A program made the position numbers and the translations under genes. A DNA stretch of 64,000 nt from Pseudomonas abietaniphila (GTDB lineage Bacteria; Pseudomonadota; Gammaproteobacteria; Pseudomonadales; Pseudomonadaceae), in assembly GCF_039697315.1 (NCBI RefSeq), contig NZ_CP155619.1, positions 5,952,001-6,016,000 on the forward strand, written 5' to 3'. The notes under the pieces are model-generated. The model was given only the letters and a program-made list of their open reading frames with translations. It was not told the origin of the DNA and ran no database searches. Of the stretch, positions 25,175-37,575 are shown piece after piece; within the stretch, counting starts at the first letter, position 1, and every line of letters begins with the position of its first letter.

Positions 25175-26497
25175 TTATCCCTTTTTCGGGTAACCGGCTC
25201 GCTTCATCTCACGTTCGGACACGCTTTGTGCGTTGGTCAGTGCCTGATCGACGGAAGAGGTGCCCACCAGTGCTGCAGAGAACTGCTGGCCCACAGACGT
25301 ACCGATCGACTGGAACTCAGGGATGGTCACCAGCTGGATGCCGACGTAAGGCACAGGCTTGAGGGTCGGCGCTTTTGGCGTCACCGCCTTGAGCGATTCC
25401 AGGGTGATGTCGGCGAACGGCGCAGCTTTTTTGTACGCATCGGTGTAGGTCGACGCGCGTGTGCCTGGCGGCACGTTGGACACACCGTCTTTCTCAGCCA
25501 CCAACGCAGCGTACTCTTTGGAGGTCGCCCACTCGGTGAAGGCGCGCGCGTCCTTGTCGTTCTTGGCGCTGGTCGGAATGGCCAGGGCCCACGAGTACAA
25601 CCAGGCAGAGCCTTTGTCGGTCACTTCGTGTGGCGCATAGGTAAAGCCTACGTTGTCGGCCACCTTGCTCTGGGACTTGTCGGTGACGAACGAGCCGGCG
25701 ACGCTGGCGTCCACCCAGATGGCGCATTTGCCACTGTTGAACAGCGCGAGGTTTTCGTTGAAGCCGTTGCTCGAAGCGCCGGGAGGGCCGTCTTTCTTCA
25801 TGACGTTGGTGTAGAAGGTCAGCGCGTTTTTCCATTCAGGCTGATCGAACTGCGGTTTCCACTGCTCGTCGAACCAGCGCGCGCCGAAGGCGTTGGCCAC
25901 GGTGGTGATCAATGCCATGTTCTCACCCCAGCCGGCTTTGCCACGCAGGCAGATGCCGTACTGTTCTTTGGATTTGTCGGTGAGTTTGTCGGCGAATTCG
26001 GAAATCTGGGTCCAGGTCGGACGCTCCGGCATGGTCAGGCCGGCCGCCTTGAACAGGTCCTTGCGGTAGTAGGTGATCGAGCTTTCGGCGTAGAACGGCA
26101 GGGCAAAGAGCTTGCCGTCGACCGACAGGCCATCGCGCACGGACGGGAAAACGTCATCCAGCGCGTAGGACGCTGGCAGGTTGTCCATTTCTTTGAGCCA
26201 GCCTTTGGCGCCCCAGAGTGACGCTTCGTACATGCCGATGGTCAGAACGTCGAACTGACCGCCCTTGGTGGCGATGTCCGTGGTCAGGCGCTGGCGCAGC
26301 ACGTTCTCTTCGAGGACGACCCACTTGAGCTTGATATCGGGATGCTGTTCTTCGAAGGTTTTCGACAGTCGCTGCATGCGAATCATGTCGCTGTTGTTGA
26401 CGGTGGCGATGGTCACGTCGCCTGCTTCGGCCACAGTGGCCAGGGTTGAGAGTGTCAGACAGGTGCCAGCCAGCAGAACTTTTGCAGAGGTCTTCAT
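25175..26497 (-). CDS. mtlE: Polyol ABC transporter substrate-binding protein
   Basis: A 440-residue periplasmic solute-binding protein (family 1, MalE-like). The signal peptide is MKTSAKVLLAGTCLTLSTLA to about residue 25 (VAEA). The mature body has DVTIATVNNSDM at the start, then the FDVLTIGMYEASLWG and GKCAIWVDASVAGSF blocks. It captures polyols and delivers them to MtlFG. It is the first gene of the catabolic unit and lies 78 bp from mtlF. Confidence 0.95.
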   Translation of the reverse strand: MKTSAKVLLAGTCLTLSTLATVAEAGDVTIATVNNSDMIRMQRLSKTFEEQHPDIKLKWVVLEENVLRQRLTTDIATKGGQFDVLTIGMYEASLWGAKGWLKEMDNLPASYALDDVFPSVRDGLSVDGKLFALPFYAESSITYYRKDLFKAAGLTMPERPTWTQISEFADKLTDKSKEQYGICLRGKAGWGENMALITTVANAFGARWFDEQWKPQFDQPEWKNALTFYTNVMKKDGPPGASSNGFNENLALFNSGKCAIWVDASVAGSFVTDKSQSKVADNVGFTYAPHEVTDKGSAWLYSWALAIPTSAKNDKDARAFTEWATSKEYAALVAEKDGVSNVPPGTRASTYTDAYKKAAPFADITLESLKAVTPKAPTLKPVPYVGIQLVTIPEFQSIGTSVGQQFSAALVGTSSVDQALTNAQSVSEREMKRAGYPKKG

Positions 26498-26584
26498 TTA
26501 TCACTCCTCTTCTGTGTCCCGAGGGACGGCAGAAGCTTGGTTATTGTTTTTGTTCCTTCCGGAGACATGGAAGAAGGTCAGTTG

Positions 26585-26613
26585 ATTACAACGGTCTGCA
26601 CGGACATTGACAA
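26585..26613 (-). promoter_or_regulatory. Predicted sigma-70-like promoter of mtlE
   Basis: On the minus strand TTGTCA (26613-26608) and TGTAAT (26590-26585) are separated by 17 bases. They lie 88 bp before the mtlE ATG. The sequence just upstream (26614-26739) would be the place for MtlR binding. No experimental support is visible from sequence. Confidence 0.45.
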
Positions 26614-26739
26614 ATCCTGCGACACACTGGAACTGATACTTTCTTGCACTGGGAGTTCAGGCGGCAACACACCGAAACTGCGTTCCGGCATGGCCCGGCG
26701 CAGTTCCAGCGTAGTAGAGGAAGACGGGAAGTGGGTGAA

Positions 26740-27645
26740 TCAGTACAGGTTTTGCTCGGTGAGGCGCTGCACGGCGAGGCGTCGATAGTGCGAGGGTGTC
26801 ATGCCTTTGAGCTGTTGGAAGCGCCGGTTGAAATTGGAAATATTGTTGAAGCCTGACTCGAAACACACGTCGGTCACCGGCTTCTCGCCATCGGCCAGCA
26901 GCTCACAGGACTTGCTGATGCGCAGGCGATTGACGAACTCAACGAATGTCCGTCCCGTGGCCTGTTTGAACACCCGGGAGAAATAGGTGGGCTTCATCCC
27001 CAAATGGTCGGCGACCTCTTCCAGGGTCAGCTCCCGCGCATAGTGGGTGAAGATGTAGTCGACCGCCTTGTTGGTGCGCTCGACCGCATGATCGTCCGAC
27101 AGCTGCGAGGCGGTGGTGCCTGACAGCAGCTGGAAGTCGTCACTGGCGGCCAGCAACTCCAGCAGAATGAAGAAATGACCCAGACGGGTCATTCCCGAGG
27201 AATCGGCGATCTTCTGCATCAGCTTCATGGCCTGACGGACCGTGCGTTTGCAGCGAAACTCGATCCCGTACTGCGCCCGCTCCAGCAATGGCGCCAGGGT
27301 CTTGAGCTCGGCAAATACCTGATTACCGCTTTCCAGCAGTTCCTCGGTGAAGTTCACCAGCATGTCGCGCTTGGGAACGACCTCGTCTTCCTCGACCTGG
27401 CTGATCCAGTTATGCGGCAGGTTGGGCCCGGTGAGAAACAGCGTGCCCGGATAGAAGTTGCCGATGTAGTCCCCGACGAACACCTTGCCGGAGCTGGCGA
27501 CGATCAGGTGCAGCTCGTATTCCTTGTGGAAATGCCAGCGCACCAGCGGGCAGGGAAAGCCATGTTCGCGATAGATGATCGACAAACCGTTATGGTCGTC
27601 CATCAGCTCGTAGGAAGGGTCGGTGATTTTTGTTGTTTTGGTCAT
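26740..27645 (-). CDS. mtlR: AraC-family activator of the mannitol operon
   Basis: A 301-residue regulator. An N-terminal cupin-like sensor (HFHKEYELHLIVAS ... GNFYPGTLFLTGPNLPHNW) is followed by a C-terminal AraC DNA-binding domain from about residue 195: EVADHLGMKPTYFSRVFKQATG is HTH1 and VCFESGFNNISNFNRRFQQLKG is HTH2. It lies immediately upstream of mtlE on the same strand, as in other pseudomonads, where MtlR activates the operon in the presence of mannitol, sorbitol or arabitol. Confidence 0.95.
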   Translation of the reverse strand: MTKTTKITDPSYELMDDHNGLSIIYREHGFPCPLVRWHFHKEYELHLIVASSGKVFVGDYIGNFYPGTLFLTGPNLPHNWISQVEEDEVVPKRDMLVNFTEELLESGNQVFAELKTLAPLLERAQYGIEFRCKRTVRQAMKLMQKIADSSGMTRLGHFFILLELLAASDDFQLLSGTTASQLSDDHAVERTNKAVDYIFTHYARELTLEEVADHLGMKPTYFSRVFKQATGRTFVEFVNRLRISKSCELLADGEKPVTDVCFESGFNNISNFNRRFQQLKGMTPSHYRRLAVQRLTEQNLY

Positions 27646-27719
27646 GCTGTTGCCGGGATTCAGGGAGGCGCCTGGGCTTAATGTGCACTAATTGCTCCGG
27701 GGAATACAGCGACCCGGCC

Positions 27720-28040
27720 TCAAACGAAGACCACTTCGACCTTACCTTCCTTGCGTGAGCGTGGCGCTGGCTTTATCACGATCTGAACATCACGCCCAAG
27801 GCGTGCCAGGCATTCAATCATTTTCGTTTCGCTGATTCCCCTGAACTTTCCTCGCAACATCTCTGACACCTTGGGCTGTGTAATGCCCAGTATCTCGGCA
27901 GCCTGGGCTTGAGTCAGGTGTCGCGCCTTAAGGATGCTGCCGATCTTGGCGGCCAGTTGCGCCTTGACCAGCATCTCGTTTGCGTCGGCGATGCCGAGGT
28001 CGGCGTACACGTTACCGCTACCCTGCTCAATTTCAGTCAT
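27720..28040 (-). CDS. HigA-type antitoxin, XRE helix-turn-helix
   Basis: A 106-residue protein. The HTH is at about residues 42-62 (LTQAQAAEILGITQPKVSEML), with the G-K-F-R-G-I-S-E-x-K tail of the HTH_37 / HigA-like family. Its start overlaps the end of the upstream toxin gene by 8 bp (ATGACTGA), giving translational coupling in the toxin-first order typical of higBA. It should neutralise the toxin and repress the operon through the palindrome at 28412-28427. Confidence 0.87.
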   Translation of the reverse strand: MTEIEQGSGNVYADLGIADANEMLVKAQLAAKIGSILKARHLTQAQAAEILGITQPKVSEMLRGKFRGISETKMIECLARLGRDVQIVIKPAPRSRKEGKVEVVFV

Positions 28041-28401
28041 GGGTCAGTCCTTTCCAATGAGATTCCGCTGCCAGCAGTCGACTTTTGACGACAGCGATGT
28101 CGTGATGAGGTGTTTGTGATTTCTTCATGGATTTTTTCTGAAAGCAGTGAAGCACATAGACCGCATTGCCGAAACGCACGGTATAGATGGCGCGATAGGT
28201 GTTGCCATGGAAATCCTCGACAACCTCCAGAACACCCGCATGACCAAAACCTTTGAGCGGTTTGGTTTCTGAATGCTTGCCGCCTGTTTGCGCGATGTAC
28301 AGGGCATAACCGAAAGTGGCCTGCACCTCCGGTGGCATACTGCTGAGATCCTTCCGGCTACTGGCCACCCAAAAAAGCGGTTTTTCAAATCCGTATGACA
28401 T
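28033..28401 (-). CDS. HigB/Gp49-type (RelE superfamily) toxin
   Basis: A 122-residue basic protein of the phage-derived Gp49-like / HigB group. The core is K-G-F-G-x-A-G-V-L-E-V, then YRAIYTVRFGNAVYVLHCFQKKS, the central RelE-fold sheet. Toxins of this fold cleave mRNA on the ribosome. The TPHHDIAVVKSRL segment is the usual C-terminal helix. The ATG is at 28401. It forms a type II toxin-antitoxin pair with the overlapping downstream gene. Confidence 0.87.
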   Translation of the reverse strand: MSYGFEKPLFWVASSRKDLSSMPPEVQATFGYALYIAQTGGKHSETKPLKGFGHAGVLEVVEDFHGNTYRAIYTVRFGNAVYVLHCFQKKSMKKSQTPHHDIAVVKSRLLAAESHWKGLTHD

Positions 28402-28411
28402 GGTCGAAATT

Positions 28412-28427
28412 ATACCTATATGGGTAT
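28412..28427. promoter_or_regulatory. Palindromic operator of the toxin-antitoxin operon
   Basis: ATACC-TATATG-GGTAT is an inverted repeat located 10 bp before the toxin start codon. It probably overlaps the promoter and is the likely HigA site. Confidence 0.55.
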
Positions 28428-28516
28428 CAGGTCAACCCGTTGATTTCCCTCCAACGGGCCGGGGCCGTCACTATCGCGACCCATCGTCGTTAACGCTATG
28501 CAGGAAATGTAAGCTT

Positions 28517-29278
28517 ATGAAAAAAATCCTCCTCATCGGCATCGGCGCGGGCAATCCGGAGCACATCACGGTTCAGGCGATCAAGGCGCTGAACCGGGCG
28601 AAGGTGTTTTTCATTCTCGACAAGGGCTACGCCAACGACGATCTGTTGCGACTGCGCCGGGATATTTGCGAGCGGTATATCGAGGGTGATGATTACCGGC
28701 TGGTTCAGGTGCGTGACCCTGAACGCGAAGACGATCCGCAGTCCTACCGCAACGGCATCGAGCAGTGGCATGCGCAGCGTGCGGCGCTGTTCGAGCAACT
28801 GATCGCCGACGAAGTTGGGGAAGAGGGGATTGGCGGGTTTTTAGTGTGGGGCGATCCGGCGTTGTATGACAGTACGCTGCGGGTCCTGGAGCGGGTGCTG
28901 GCGCGAGGCCGGCAGGTGTTCGACTACGAGGTGATTCCCGGTATCACCAGTGTTCAGGCCTTGGCGGCGCAGCACCGCGTGGTGTTGAACCGCGTCGGTG
29001 AACCCATCCAGATCACGACCGGTCGGCGTCTGGCTCGTCAGCACGGCGCCGAACTCGACAACGTGGTGGTGATGCTGGACGCGCACACCACCTTTGAACG
29101 GTTCGTCGATCAGGACCTTTACATCTACTGGGGCGCTTATCTGGGGACGCCGGATGAAATGCTGATTGCCGGTCCGCTGCGGGAGGTCTGTGAGCAGATC
29201 AAACGCACCCGCGACGCGGCGCGAGCAGAGAAGGGCTGGATCATGGACACCTATCTGCTACGACGCGCACTGGAGTGA
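28517..29278 (+). CDS. cobF: Precorrin-6A synthase (deacetylating)
   Basis: This enzyme methylates precorrin-5 at C1 with SAM and releases acetate, in the aerobic cobalamin pathway. It is a 253-residue tetrapyrrole methylase. The N-terminal ILLIGIGAGNPEHIT is the SAM-binding glycine loop, and LVWGDPALYDS with VIPGITSVQALAA are the other conserved blocks. The start at 28517 has AGGAAATG upstream; the longer frame from 28316 overlaps the toxin gene. No other cob gene is adjacent, so it is an isolated locus. Confidence 0.95.
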   Translation: MKKILLIGIGAGNPEHITVQAIKALNRAKVFFILDKGYANDDLLRLRRDICERYIEGDDYRLVQVRDPEREDDPQSYRNGIEQWHAQRAALFEQLIADEVGEEGIGGFLVWGDPALYDSTLRVLERVLARGRQVFDYEVIPGITSVQALAAQHRVVLNRVGEPIQITTGRRLARQHGAELDNVVVMLDAHTTFERFVDQDLYIYWGAYLGTPDEMLIAGPLREVCEQIKRTRDAARAEKGWIMDTYLLRRALE

Positions 29279-29300
29279 ACGCGTGTTGAGCAGCTGGGGC

Positions 29301-30608
29301 TCAGGCGTTGTTGTTTTTCGCCTCGATCCACTGCGCCATGTATTGCGTGCTCTTGTGCTGGTGATGACGAAGCATCGCGCCGGTGAAGTTGGCCGTACGG
29401 TGGGCCGGCAGGTTATCCCGCAGCTGGTTGATGCGTTCGATCAGCGATGCGCAGTGCTGCTCATGGCGAAAGCGCGCTTTCAGCACCGCGAAACCGTCGA
29501 GTTGCGCCTGCTGCCAACGGGTCTGGTCGTTGTACAGGGCGACCGCTTCGTCAGCGAACGACTGGGCGTCGGATGCGATGGCGCCGGGGAATGGCAGCTC
29601 GCCGCACATGGCTTCAGCGCCAATAGGGGTGGTTACGGTGGGTGTTCCGCACAGCATGGCATCGATCACCTTGCCCTTGATGCCGGCGCCAAACCGTACG
29701 GGCGCCAGCGAGACCCGCGCAGCCGACATCACTTCAAGGGCATCTTCAGCCCTGTTCATGATGTGAAACCCTTGGGCCGCGTTGTGCAGCGCGGTGGCCT
29801 TGGGCGGGGTGTAGGCGCCGTAGACATGGAGTTGCGCGCTCGGCAACTGCTGACGAATCAACGGCCAGAGGGTGTTTTTCAGCCAGAGCACCGCATCCCA
29901 GTTCGGTGCGTGGCGAAAGTTGCCGATGCACAGAAACGGAAGGCGTTCGCTGAAGCCTATGGCGTTGTCCGGTAGATCGCGCAGCATCAACGGGCACCAG
30001 TGAAGCAGGTCGGCCGGCACCTTGAAATGCGTCGTCAGCAGGTCGATTTCGACGTCGGACACCATCAGGTTCAAGTCGCTGCGATAGAACGACGCCAATT
30101 CACGCTGCGCCAGATCCATGGTCGCCATGCGTTGAAAAAGTGTCGCGTCAGGCGCGGCGAACACATCGCCAAAATGCTCGCGGCTGCCGTTTTCCTTCAA
30201 TTGCTCCTTGAGCATCTGGTGCCGGGCGTGACGCAGGCTCTGCAGGTCGCATGTTTCCAGCACCCGCAACGCACCGGGGCAGTGTTTCTCTACCCTCCAG
30301 CCAAATTGCTCCTCCATCAGAAATTGATCGAACAACACCACATCCGGCTGCAGCTCTGAGACAAAGTGATCGAAGCTGCTGTTGTTGAGCTCGATTGCGA
30401 CTTCGGTGATGCCCAGTGCCGCCAGGTCAGCCTTGTGCTCGCCCTCGTTGGCAGGGCTGGCAAAGGTGATTTGCCAGCCCTGCTCGAGGAAACATTCGAT
30501 CAATTGCATGACGTGACCGCTGGCGGCCGACGAGCGCGGCTCCGGCCATACGTAGCCGATGATCAGAACATGGGTGTGGCGGGCGGCGGGGAGGTGTTCA
30601 CTGGCCAA
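29301..30608 (-). CDS. Glycosyltransferase, GT4-like
   Basis: A 435-residue protein with a GT-B fold. The N-terminal domain begins THVLIIGYVWPEPRSSAASGH, the usual two-domain GT4 opening with a glycine-rich acceptor loop. In the C-terminal domain FLCIGNFRHAPNWDAVLWL and VRFGAGIKGKVIDAMLCGTPTVTTPIGAEAM form the nucleotide-sugar binding E-x7-E-like region. It is predicted to start at a TTG (30608) that overlaps the end of the receiver gene by 11 bp, so the two are coupled. Donor and acceptor unknown. Confidence 0.85.
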   Translation of the reverse strand: MASEHLPAARHTHVLIIGYVWPEPRSSAASGHVMQLIECFLEQGWQITFASPANEGEHKADLAALGITEVAIELNNSSFDHFVSELQPDVVLFDQFLMEEQFGWRVEKHCPGALRVLETCDLQSLRHARHQMLKEQLKENGSREHFGDVFAAPDATLFQRMATMDLAQRELASFYRSDLNLMVSDVEIDLLTTHFKVPADLLHWCPLMLRDLPDNAIGFSERLPFLCIGNFRHAPNWDAVLWLKNTLWPLIRQQLPSAQLHVYGAYTPPKATALHNAAQGFHIMNRAEDALEVMSAARVSLAPVRFGAGIKGKVIDAMLCGTPTVTTPIGAEAMCGELPFPGAIASDAQSFADEAVALYNDQTRWQQAQLDGFAVLKARFRHEQHCASLIERINQLRDNLPAHRTANFTGAMLRHHQHKSTQYMAQWIEAKNNNA

Positions 30609-30960
30609 GGATGCTTTTCACTTTGTCGCGCAGTTGGTCAATGGAAAACGGCTTGCCAATCAGGTGCATGCCTGGCGGCAACTCGATGTTTTCGGCGTAA
30701 CCGCTGGCAAACAGAATGGGCAGAGCGGGGCGCAAACCGGCTGCTTTTTTGGCCAGTTCGGTGCCGTCCATGTCGGGCAACCCTTTATCGGTCATCAGCA
30801 GATTGATCTTCGCCTCGGGGTCTTGCAGAAAAGCCAATGCCGCTTTGCCGTCGGCCGCTTCGAGCACGCGGTATTCGAGTTCTTCGAGCACGTCGACGAT
30901 CAGCATCCGGACAATGCTGTCATCTTCAACCACCAGAATCGTGCTGGCTGGGTCGGACAT
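30598..30960 (-). CDS. Stand-alone response regulator receiver domain
   Basis: A 120-residue CheY-like domain with no output module. The acidic pair is E-D-D in ILVVEDDS, the phosphoacceptor Asp is in LLMTDKGLPDMDG, the Thr/Ser position is in FASGYAEN and the conserved Lys is in IGKPFS. It resembles the receivers fused to PAS hybrid kinases and the terminal receiver at 38091. AAGGA lies eight bases before ATG 30960. It is divergent from the large hybrid kinase, a likely phosphodonor. Confidence 0.92.
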   Translation of the reverse strand: MSDPASTILVVEDDSIVRMLIVDVLEELEYRVLEAADGKAALAFLQDPEAKINLLMTDKGLPDMDGTELAKKAAGLRPALPILFASGYAENIELPPGMHLIGKPFSIDQLRDKVKSILGQ

Positions 30961-31245
30961 GAAAATTTTCCTTGGAAATGACGGGGTCCTGATCAGGCGA
31001 GCTGCGCCCGATCGGCGAAATAACGACTTAATAAATCACCCGGCAATTGTGACAACTTCCCGGCATCGATGACACAATTCAAATGAGTGTAGTGGCGCTA
31101 AGGAATCACTCAAACGTATAGTGCGCAGAATTTTGTCCTACAGCTAATGTCTGAAAATTCAATCTTATATGTCAGAAGCTGGAGTTTTTTGCTGAAGTTT
31201 ACGGCAAACTCCGTCGTTTAGACGAATTCGCCCTGGGGCCTTGCG
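30961..31245. other. Divergent intergenic region between receiver and hybrid kinase
   Basis: 285 bp, more AT-rich than its surroundings. It must hold the promoters for both directions. No clear palindrome or canonical -35/-10 pair stood out, and there is no ORF. Confidence 0.4.
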
Positions 31246-34749
<3,504 letters not shown>

Positions 34750-34797
34750 ATGGATCGGATCAATTGACCACGCCCGCAGAAAGACCAGGTTTTATTG

Positions 34798-35619
34798 ATG
34801 GCCAATGAGCGAAATACCGATATCGAATTGCGCTTGTTGATCGAGGCGATCTATCTGAAGTACAGCTACGACTTTCGCGATTATTCGGGCGCCTCGGTAA
34901 AACGACGCGTTGCCCATGCCTTGCGTCAGTTCGAGTTGAAGACCATCTCCGCCTTGCAGGAACGTGTGCTCCATGACCCTTCGGCGTTCATGCAGCTGTT
35001 GCAGTTCCTGACGATACCGGTCAGCGAAATGTTCCGTGACCCGACCCACTTCCTGGCGATCCGTCAGGAAGTGGTGCCGCTGCTCAAGACCTACCCTTCG
35101 GTGAAGATCTGGATTGCCGGTTGCAGCACGGGTGAAGAGGTTTACTCGATGGCCATTCTGTTGCGTGAGGAAGGGCTGCTCGACCGCACGATCATCTACG
35201 CGACCGACATCAACCCGACGTCCCTGGAAAAAGCCAAGCAAGGCATTTTCTCCATGGAGAACATTCGCGCGTACAACGAGAATTACCTCAAGGCGGGCGG
35301 CAAACGGTTGTTTTCCGAGTACTACACGGCCGCGTACGATTACGCGATTTTCGACAAGAGCCTGCGGGAAAACGTGACCTTCGCAGACCACAGCCTGGCC
35401 ACTGACAGCGTGTTCTCCGAAACCCAGTTGATCTCCTGTCGCAATGTGCTGATCTACTTCAACAAGAAGCTGCAGGACCGGGCGTTCGGTTTGTTTCATG
35501 AGTCCTTGTGTCACCGCGGATTTCTGGTCCTGGGCAGCAAGGAAACCCTTGAATTTTCGGGCTATAAGGATCACTTCGAGCCCTTGGTCAAACAAGAGCG
35601 GATCTACCGAAAATCATGA
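34798..35619 (+). CDS. CheR-type SAM-dependent methyltransferase
   Basis: A 273-residue protein of full CheR architecture. The N-terminal helical domain includes DFRDYSGASVKRRVAHAL, and the SAM domain carries IWIAGCSTGEEVYSMA at about residues 103-118. NVLIYFNKKLQDRA is near the C-terminus. CheR methylates glutamates of chemoreceptors, but no receptor gene is nearby, so the target may be the coiled coil of the hybrid kinase. It lies 48 bp after the kinase and overlaps cheB by 4 bp. Confidence 0.93.
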   Translation: MANERNTDIELRLLIEAIYLKYSYDFRDYSGASVKRRVAHALRQFELKTISALQERVLHDPSAFMQLLQFLTIPVSEMFRDPTHFLAIRQEVVPLLKTYPSVKIWIAGCSTGEEVYSMAILLREEGLLDRTIIYATDINPTSLEKAKQGIFSMENIRAYNENYLKAGGKRLFSEYYTAAYDYAIFDKSLRENVTFADHSLATDSVFSETQLISCRNVLIYFNKKLQDRAFGLFHESLCHRGFLVLGSKETLEFSGYKDHFEPLVKQERIYRKS

Positions 35620-36233
35620 GGACTTCCTTTCCGGGCAAGGCCCCGGATCAGCCTGCGCTGCCCAAGGTCGACGCGATCGTCGTCGGCGCGTCTGCGGGCG
35701 GTGTCGAGGCGCTGCTGAACATTTTTCGGCCATTGCCCAAGGGGTTCGGCCTGCCGATCATTGCGGTCCTGCATCTGCCCGAGCAACGCCGCAGCTTGCT
35801 GGCGGACGTGTTCCGCGCGCAGTTGGCGATACCGGTCAAGGAAGCGGACGACAAGGAATCCATCGCGCCCGGTACCCTGTACTTTGCGGCGCCCGGTTAC
35901 CACCTCTCTGTGGAATCGGATTTCACGCTGTCGTTCAGTCAGGAGGAGCGTGTGTATCACTCGCGCCCCAGTATCGATTTTCTCTTCGAGTCGGCTGCCG
36001 ATGCGTATGACGGCAGGCTCGCAGGGGTGTTGTTGACGGGTGCCAACAATGATGGAGCCCAAGGAATGGCACGAATCAAGGAATACGGTGGTCTTACCGT
36101 GGTCCAGGACCCGGCTCTGGCGTTGGCGCGCACCATGCCCGACGCAGCGCTGGCCCTGCATACACCAGACTTTCTCCTGCCTTTGCCCGACATAGGTCCG
36201 TTGCTTGTCGAGCTGGAACGAATTGCATGTTGA
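35616..36233 (+). CDS. CheB-type methylesterase domain without receiver
   Basis: A 205-residue protein containing only the CheB catalytic domain. The triad is the Ser in VVGASAGGVEAL, the His in AVLHLPEQRRSLLADVF and the Asp in LLTGANNDGAQGM. It lacks the N-terminal receiver of chemotaxis CheB, so activation must be by protein contact or be constitutive. It overlaps CheR by ATGA and the next kinase by 7 bp. It would reverse CheR methylation or deamidate glutamines. Confidence 0.93.
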   Translation: MRTSFPGKAPDQPALPKVDAIVVGASAGGVEALLNIFRPLPKGFGLPIIAVLHLPEQRRSLLADVFRAQLAIPVKEADDKESIAPGTLYFAAPGYHLSVESDFTLSFSQEERVYHSRPSIDFLFESAADAYDGRLAGVLLTGANNDGAQGMARIKEYGGLTVVQDPALALARTMPDAALALHTPDFLLPLPDIGPLLVELERIAC

Positions 36234-37408
36234 GTGAAATCAAAGCGAAGTTGCTGATCGTCGACGATCTGCCGGAAAACCTGCTCGCGCTCGAAGCGTT
36301 GATCAAACGCGAAGACCGCCAGGTGTACAAGGCGCTGTCAGCCGACGAGGCGCTGTCGTTGTTGCTGGAGCACGAGTTCGCCATGGCGATTCTCGATGTT
36401 CAGATGCCTGGCATGAATGGCTTCGAGCTGGCCGAAATGATGCGCGGCACTGAAAAGACCAAGAGCATTCCGATCGTCTTCGTCAGTGCCGCCGGGCGCG
36501 AACTGAACTATGCCTTCAAGGGCTACGAAAGCGGCGCGGTCGACTTCCTGCACAAACCGCTGGATATCCACGCGGTGAAAAGCAAGGTCAACGTGTTCGT
36601 CGACCTGTATCGCCAACGCAAGGCGATGAAACAGCAGGTTGAGGAGCTTGAACGCAGCCGTCAGGAGCAGGAAGCGCTGCTGCGTGAGTTGAAATCGACA
36701 CAGAATGAGCTCGAGCACGCGATCCGGATGCGCGACGACTTCATGTCGATCGTTTCCCACGAGGTGCGCACGCCGCTGAACGGCCTGATCCTTGAAACAC
36801 AGCTGCGCAAGTTGCACCTGGCCAAGGACAACGCGTCGGCGTTCACCATGGACAAGCTCAAGGCAATGGTGGATCGCGACGAGCGGCAGATCCAGAGCCT
36901 GATTCGCTTGATCGAGGACATGCTCGATGTGTCGCGCATCCGGACCGGAAAGCTGTCGATCCGCACCAGCCCGTTCGATCTGTCGGAGCTGGTGGTCAAT
37001 CTGGTGGAAAGCTACGCCGCGCAGATTGCCGCAGCCGAGAGCGTCGTTACTTTGCACGCCAGTGAGCCTGTAATCGGTGTCTGGGACGAGTTCCGCATTG
37101 AGCAAGTGGTGGCGAACCTGTTGACCAACGCGTTGCGTTATGGCGCTCACAAGCCCATCGAAGTGCGCGTGTACAGCGAGGGCAGTGAAGCTCGGGTGGA
37201 AGTGAAGGACCAGGGAATTGGCATCAGTGCCGAGAACCAGAAGCGTATCTTCCAGCAGTTCGAGCGGGTGTCGGCCAGTCATGCGGTGTCTGGGCTGGGA
37301 TTGGGGCTGTTCATTTCCGATCAGATCGTGGCGGCCCACGGCGGCACGATCAGCGTGGAAAGTGACGAAGGCTGTGGTTCGCTGTTCCGCGTCAGCTTGC
37401 CTCTCTGA
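36227..37408 (+). CDS. Receiver-histidine kinase (REC-HisKA-HATPase)
   Basis: A 393-residue soluble kinase. The N-terminal receiver has phosphoacceptor D57 (AILDVQMPGMNG) and K107-like in LHKPLD. A short coiled coil (about 125-165) leads to HisKA with H178 (IVSHEVRTP), then HATPase with an N-box NLLTNALRYG and G-boxes DQGIG and GLGLGLF. It has no membrane segment or sensor domain, so its input is probably phosphotransfer or binding through its own receiver. It ends the overlapping gene unit. Confidence 0.93.
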   Translation: MLSEIKAKLLIVDDLPENLLALEALIKREDRQVYKALSADEALSLLLEHEFAMAILDVQMPGMNGFELAEMMRGTEKTKSIPIVFVSAAGRELNYAFKGYESGAVDFLHKPLDIHAVKSKVNVFVDLYRQRKAMKQQVEELERSRQEQEALLRELKSTQNELEHAIRMRDDFMSIVSHEVRTPLNGLILETQLRKLHLAKDNASAFTMDKLKAMVDRDERQIQSLIRLIEDMLDVSRIRTGKLSIRTSPFDLSELVVNLVESYAAQIAAAESVVTLHASEPVIGVWDEFRIEQVVANLLTNALRYGAHKPIEVRVYSEGSEARVEVKDQGIGISAENQKRIFQQFERVSASHAVSGLGLGLFISDQIVAAHGGTISVESDEGCGSLFRVSLPL

Positions 37409-37444
37409 ACGGAATTCTGGCCTGACAGGTGCGGGCCAGAGCGG

Positions 37445-37472
37445 TGCCGGTCAGGTTTTCTGACACCGGCGC
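37445..37472 (+). terminator. Possible stem-loop after the kinase operon
   Basis: GTGCCGGTCAG-GTTTT-CTGACACCGGC forms a strong but imperfect hairpin about 35 bp after the stop. There is no U-tract, so confidence as a terminator is low. Confidence 0.3.
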
Positions 37473-37575
37473 CCGGTACTCATGACCGTTAAGATAAATA
37501 ACTGATTTTTCTGCGCAACCTCCAGCGCGGCCCATGGTCGTAATGGCAGCTATTTATAAGATCGAAGGCGTTCCA

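Noticed and set aside
34798..36233. A chemotaxis gene cluster
   Set aside because: CheR and CheB are present but there is no CheA, CheW, CheY-flagellar link or receptor gene; the context is a hybrid kinase operon.
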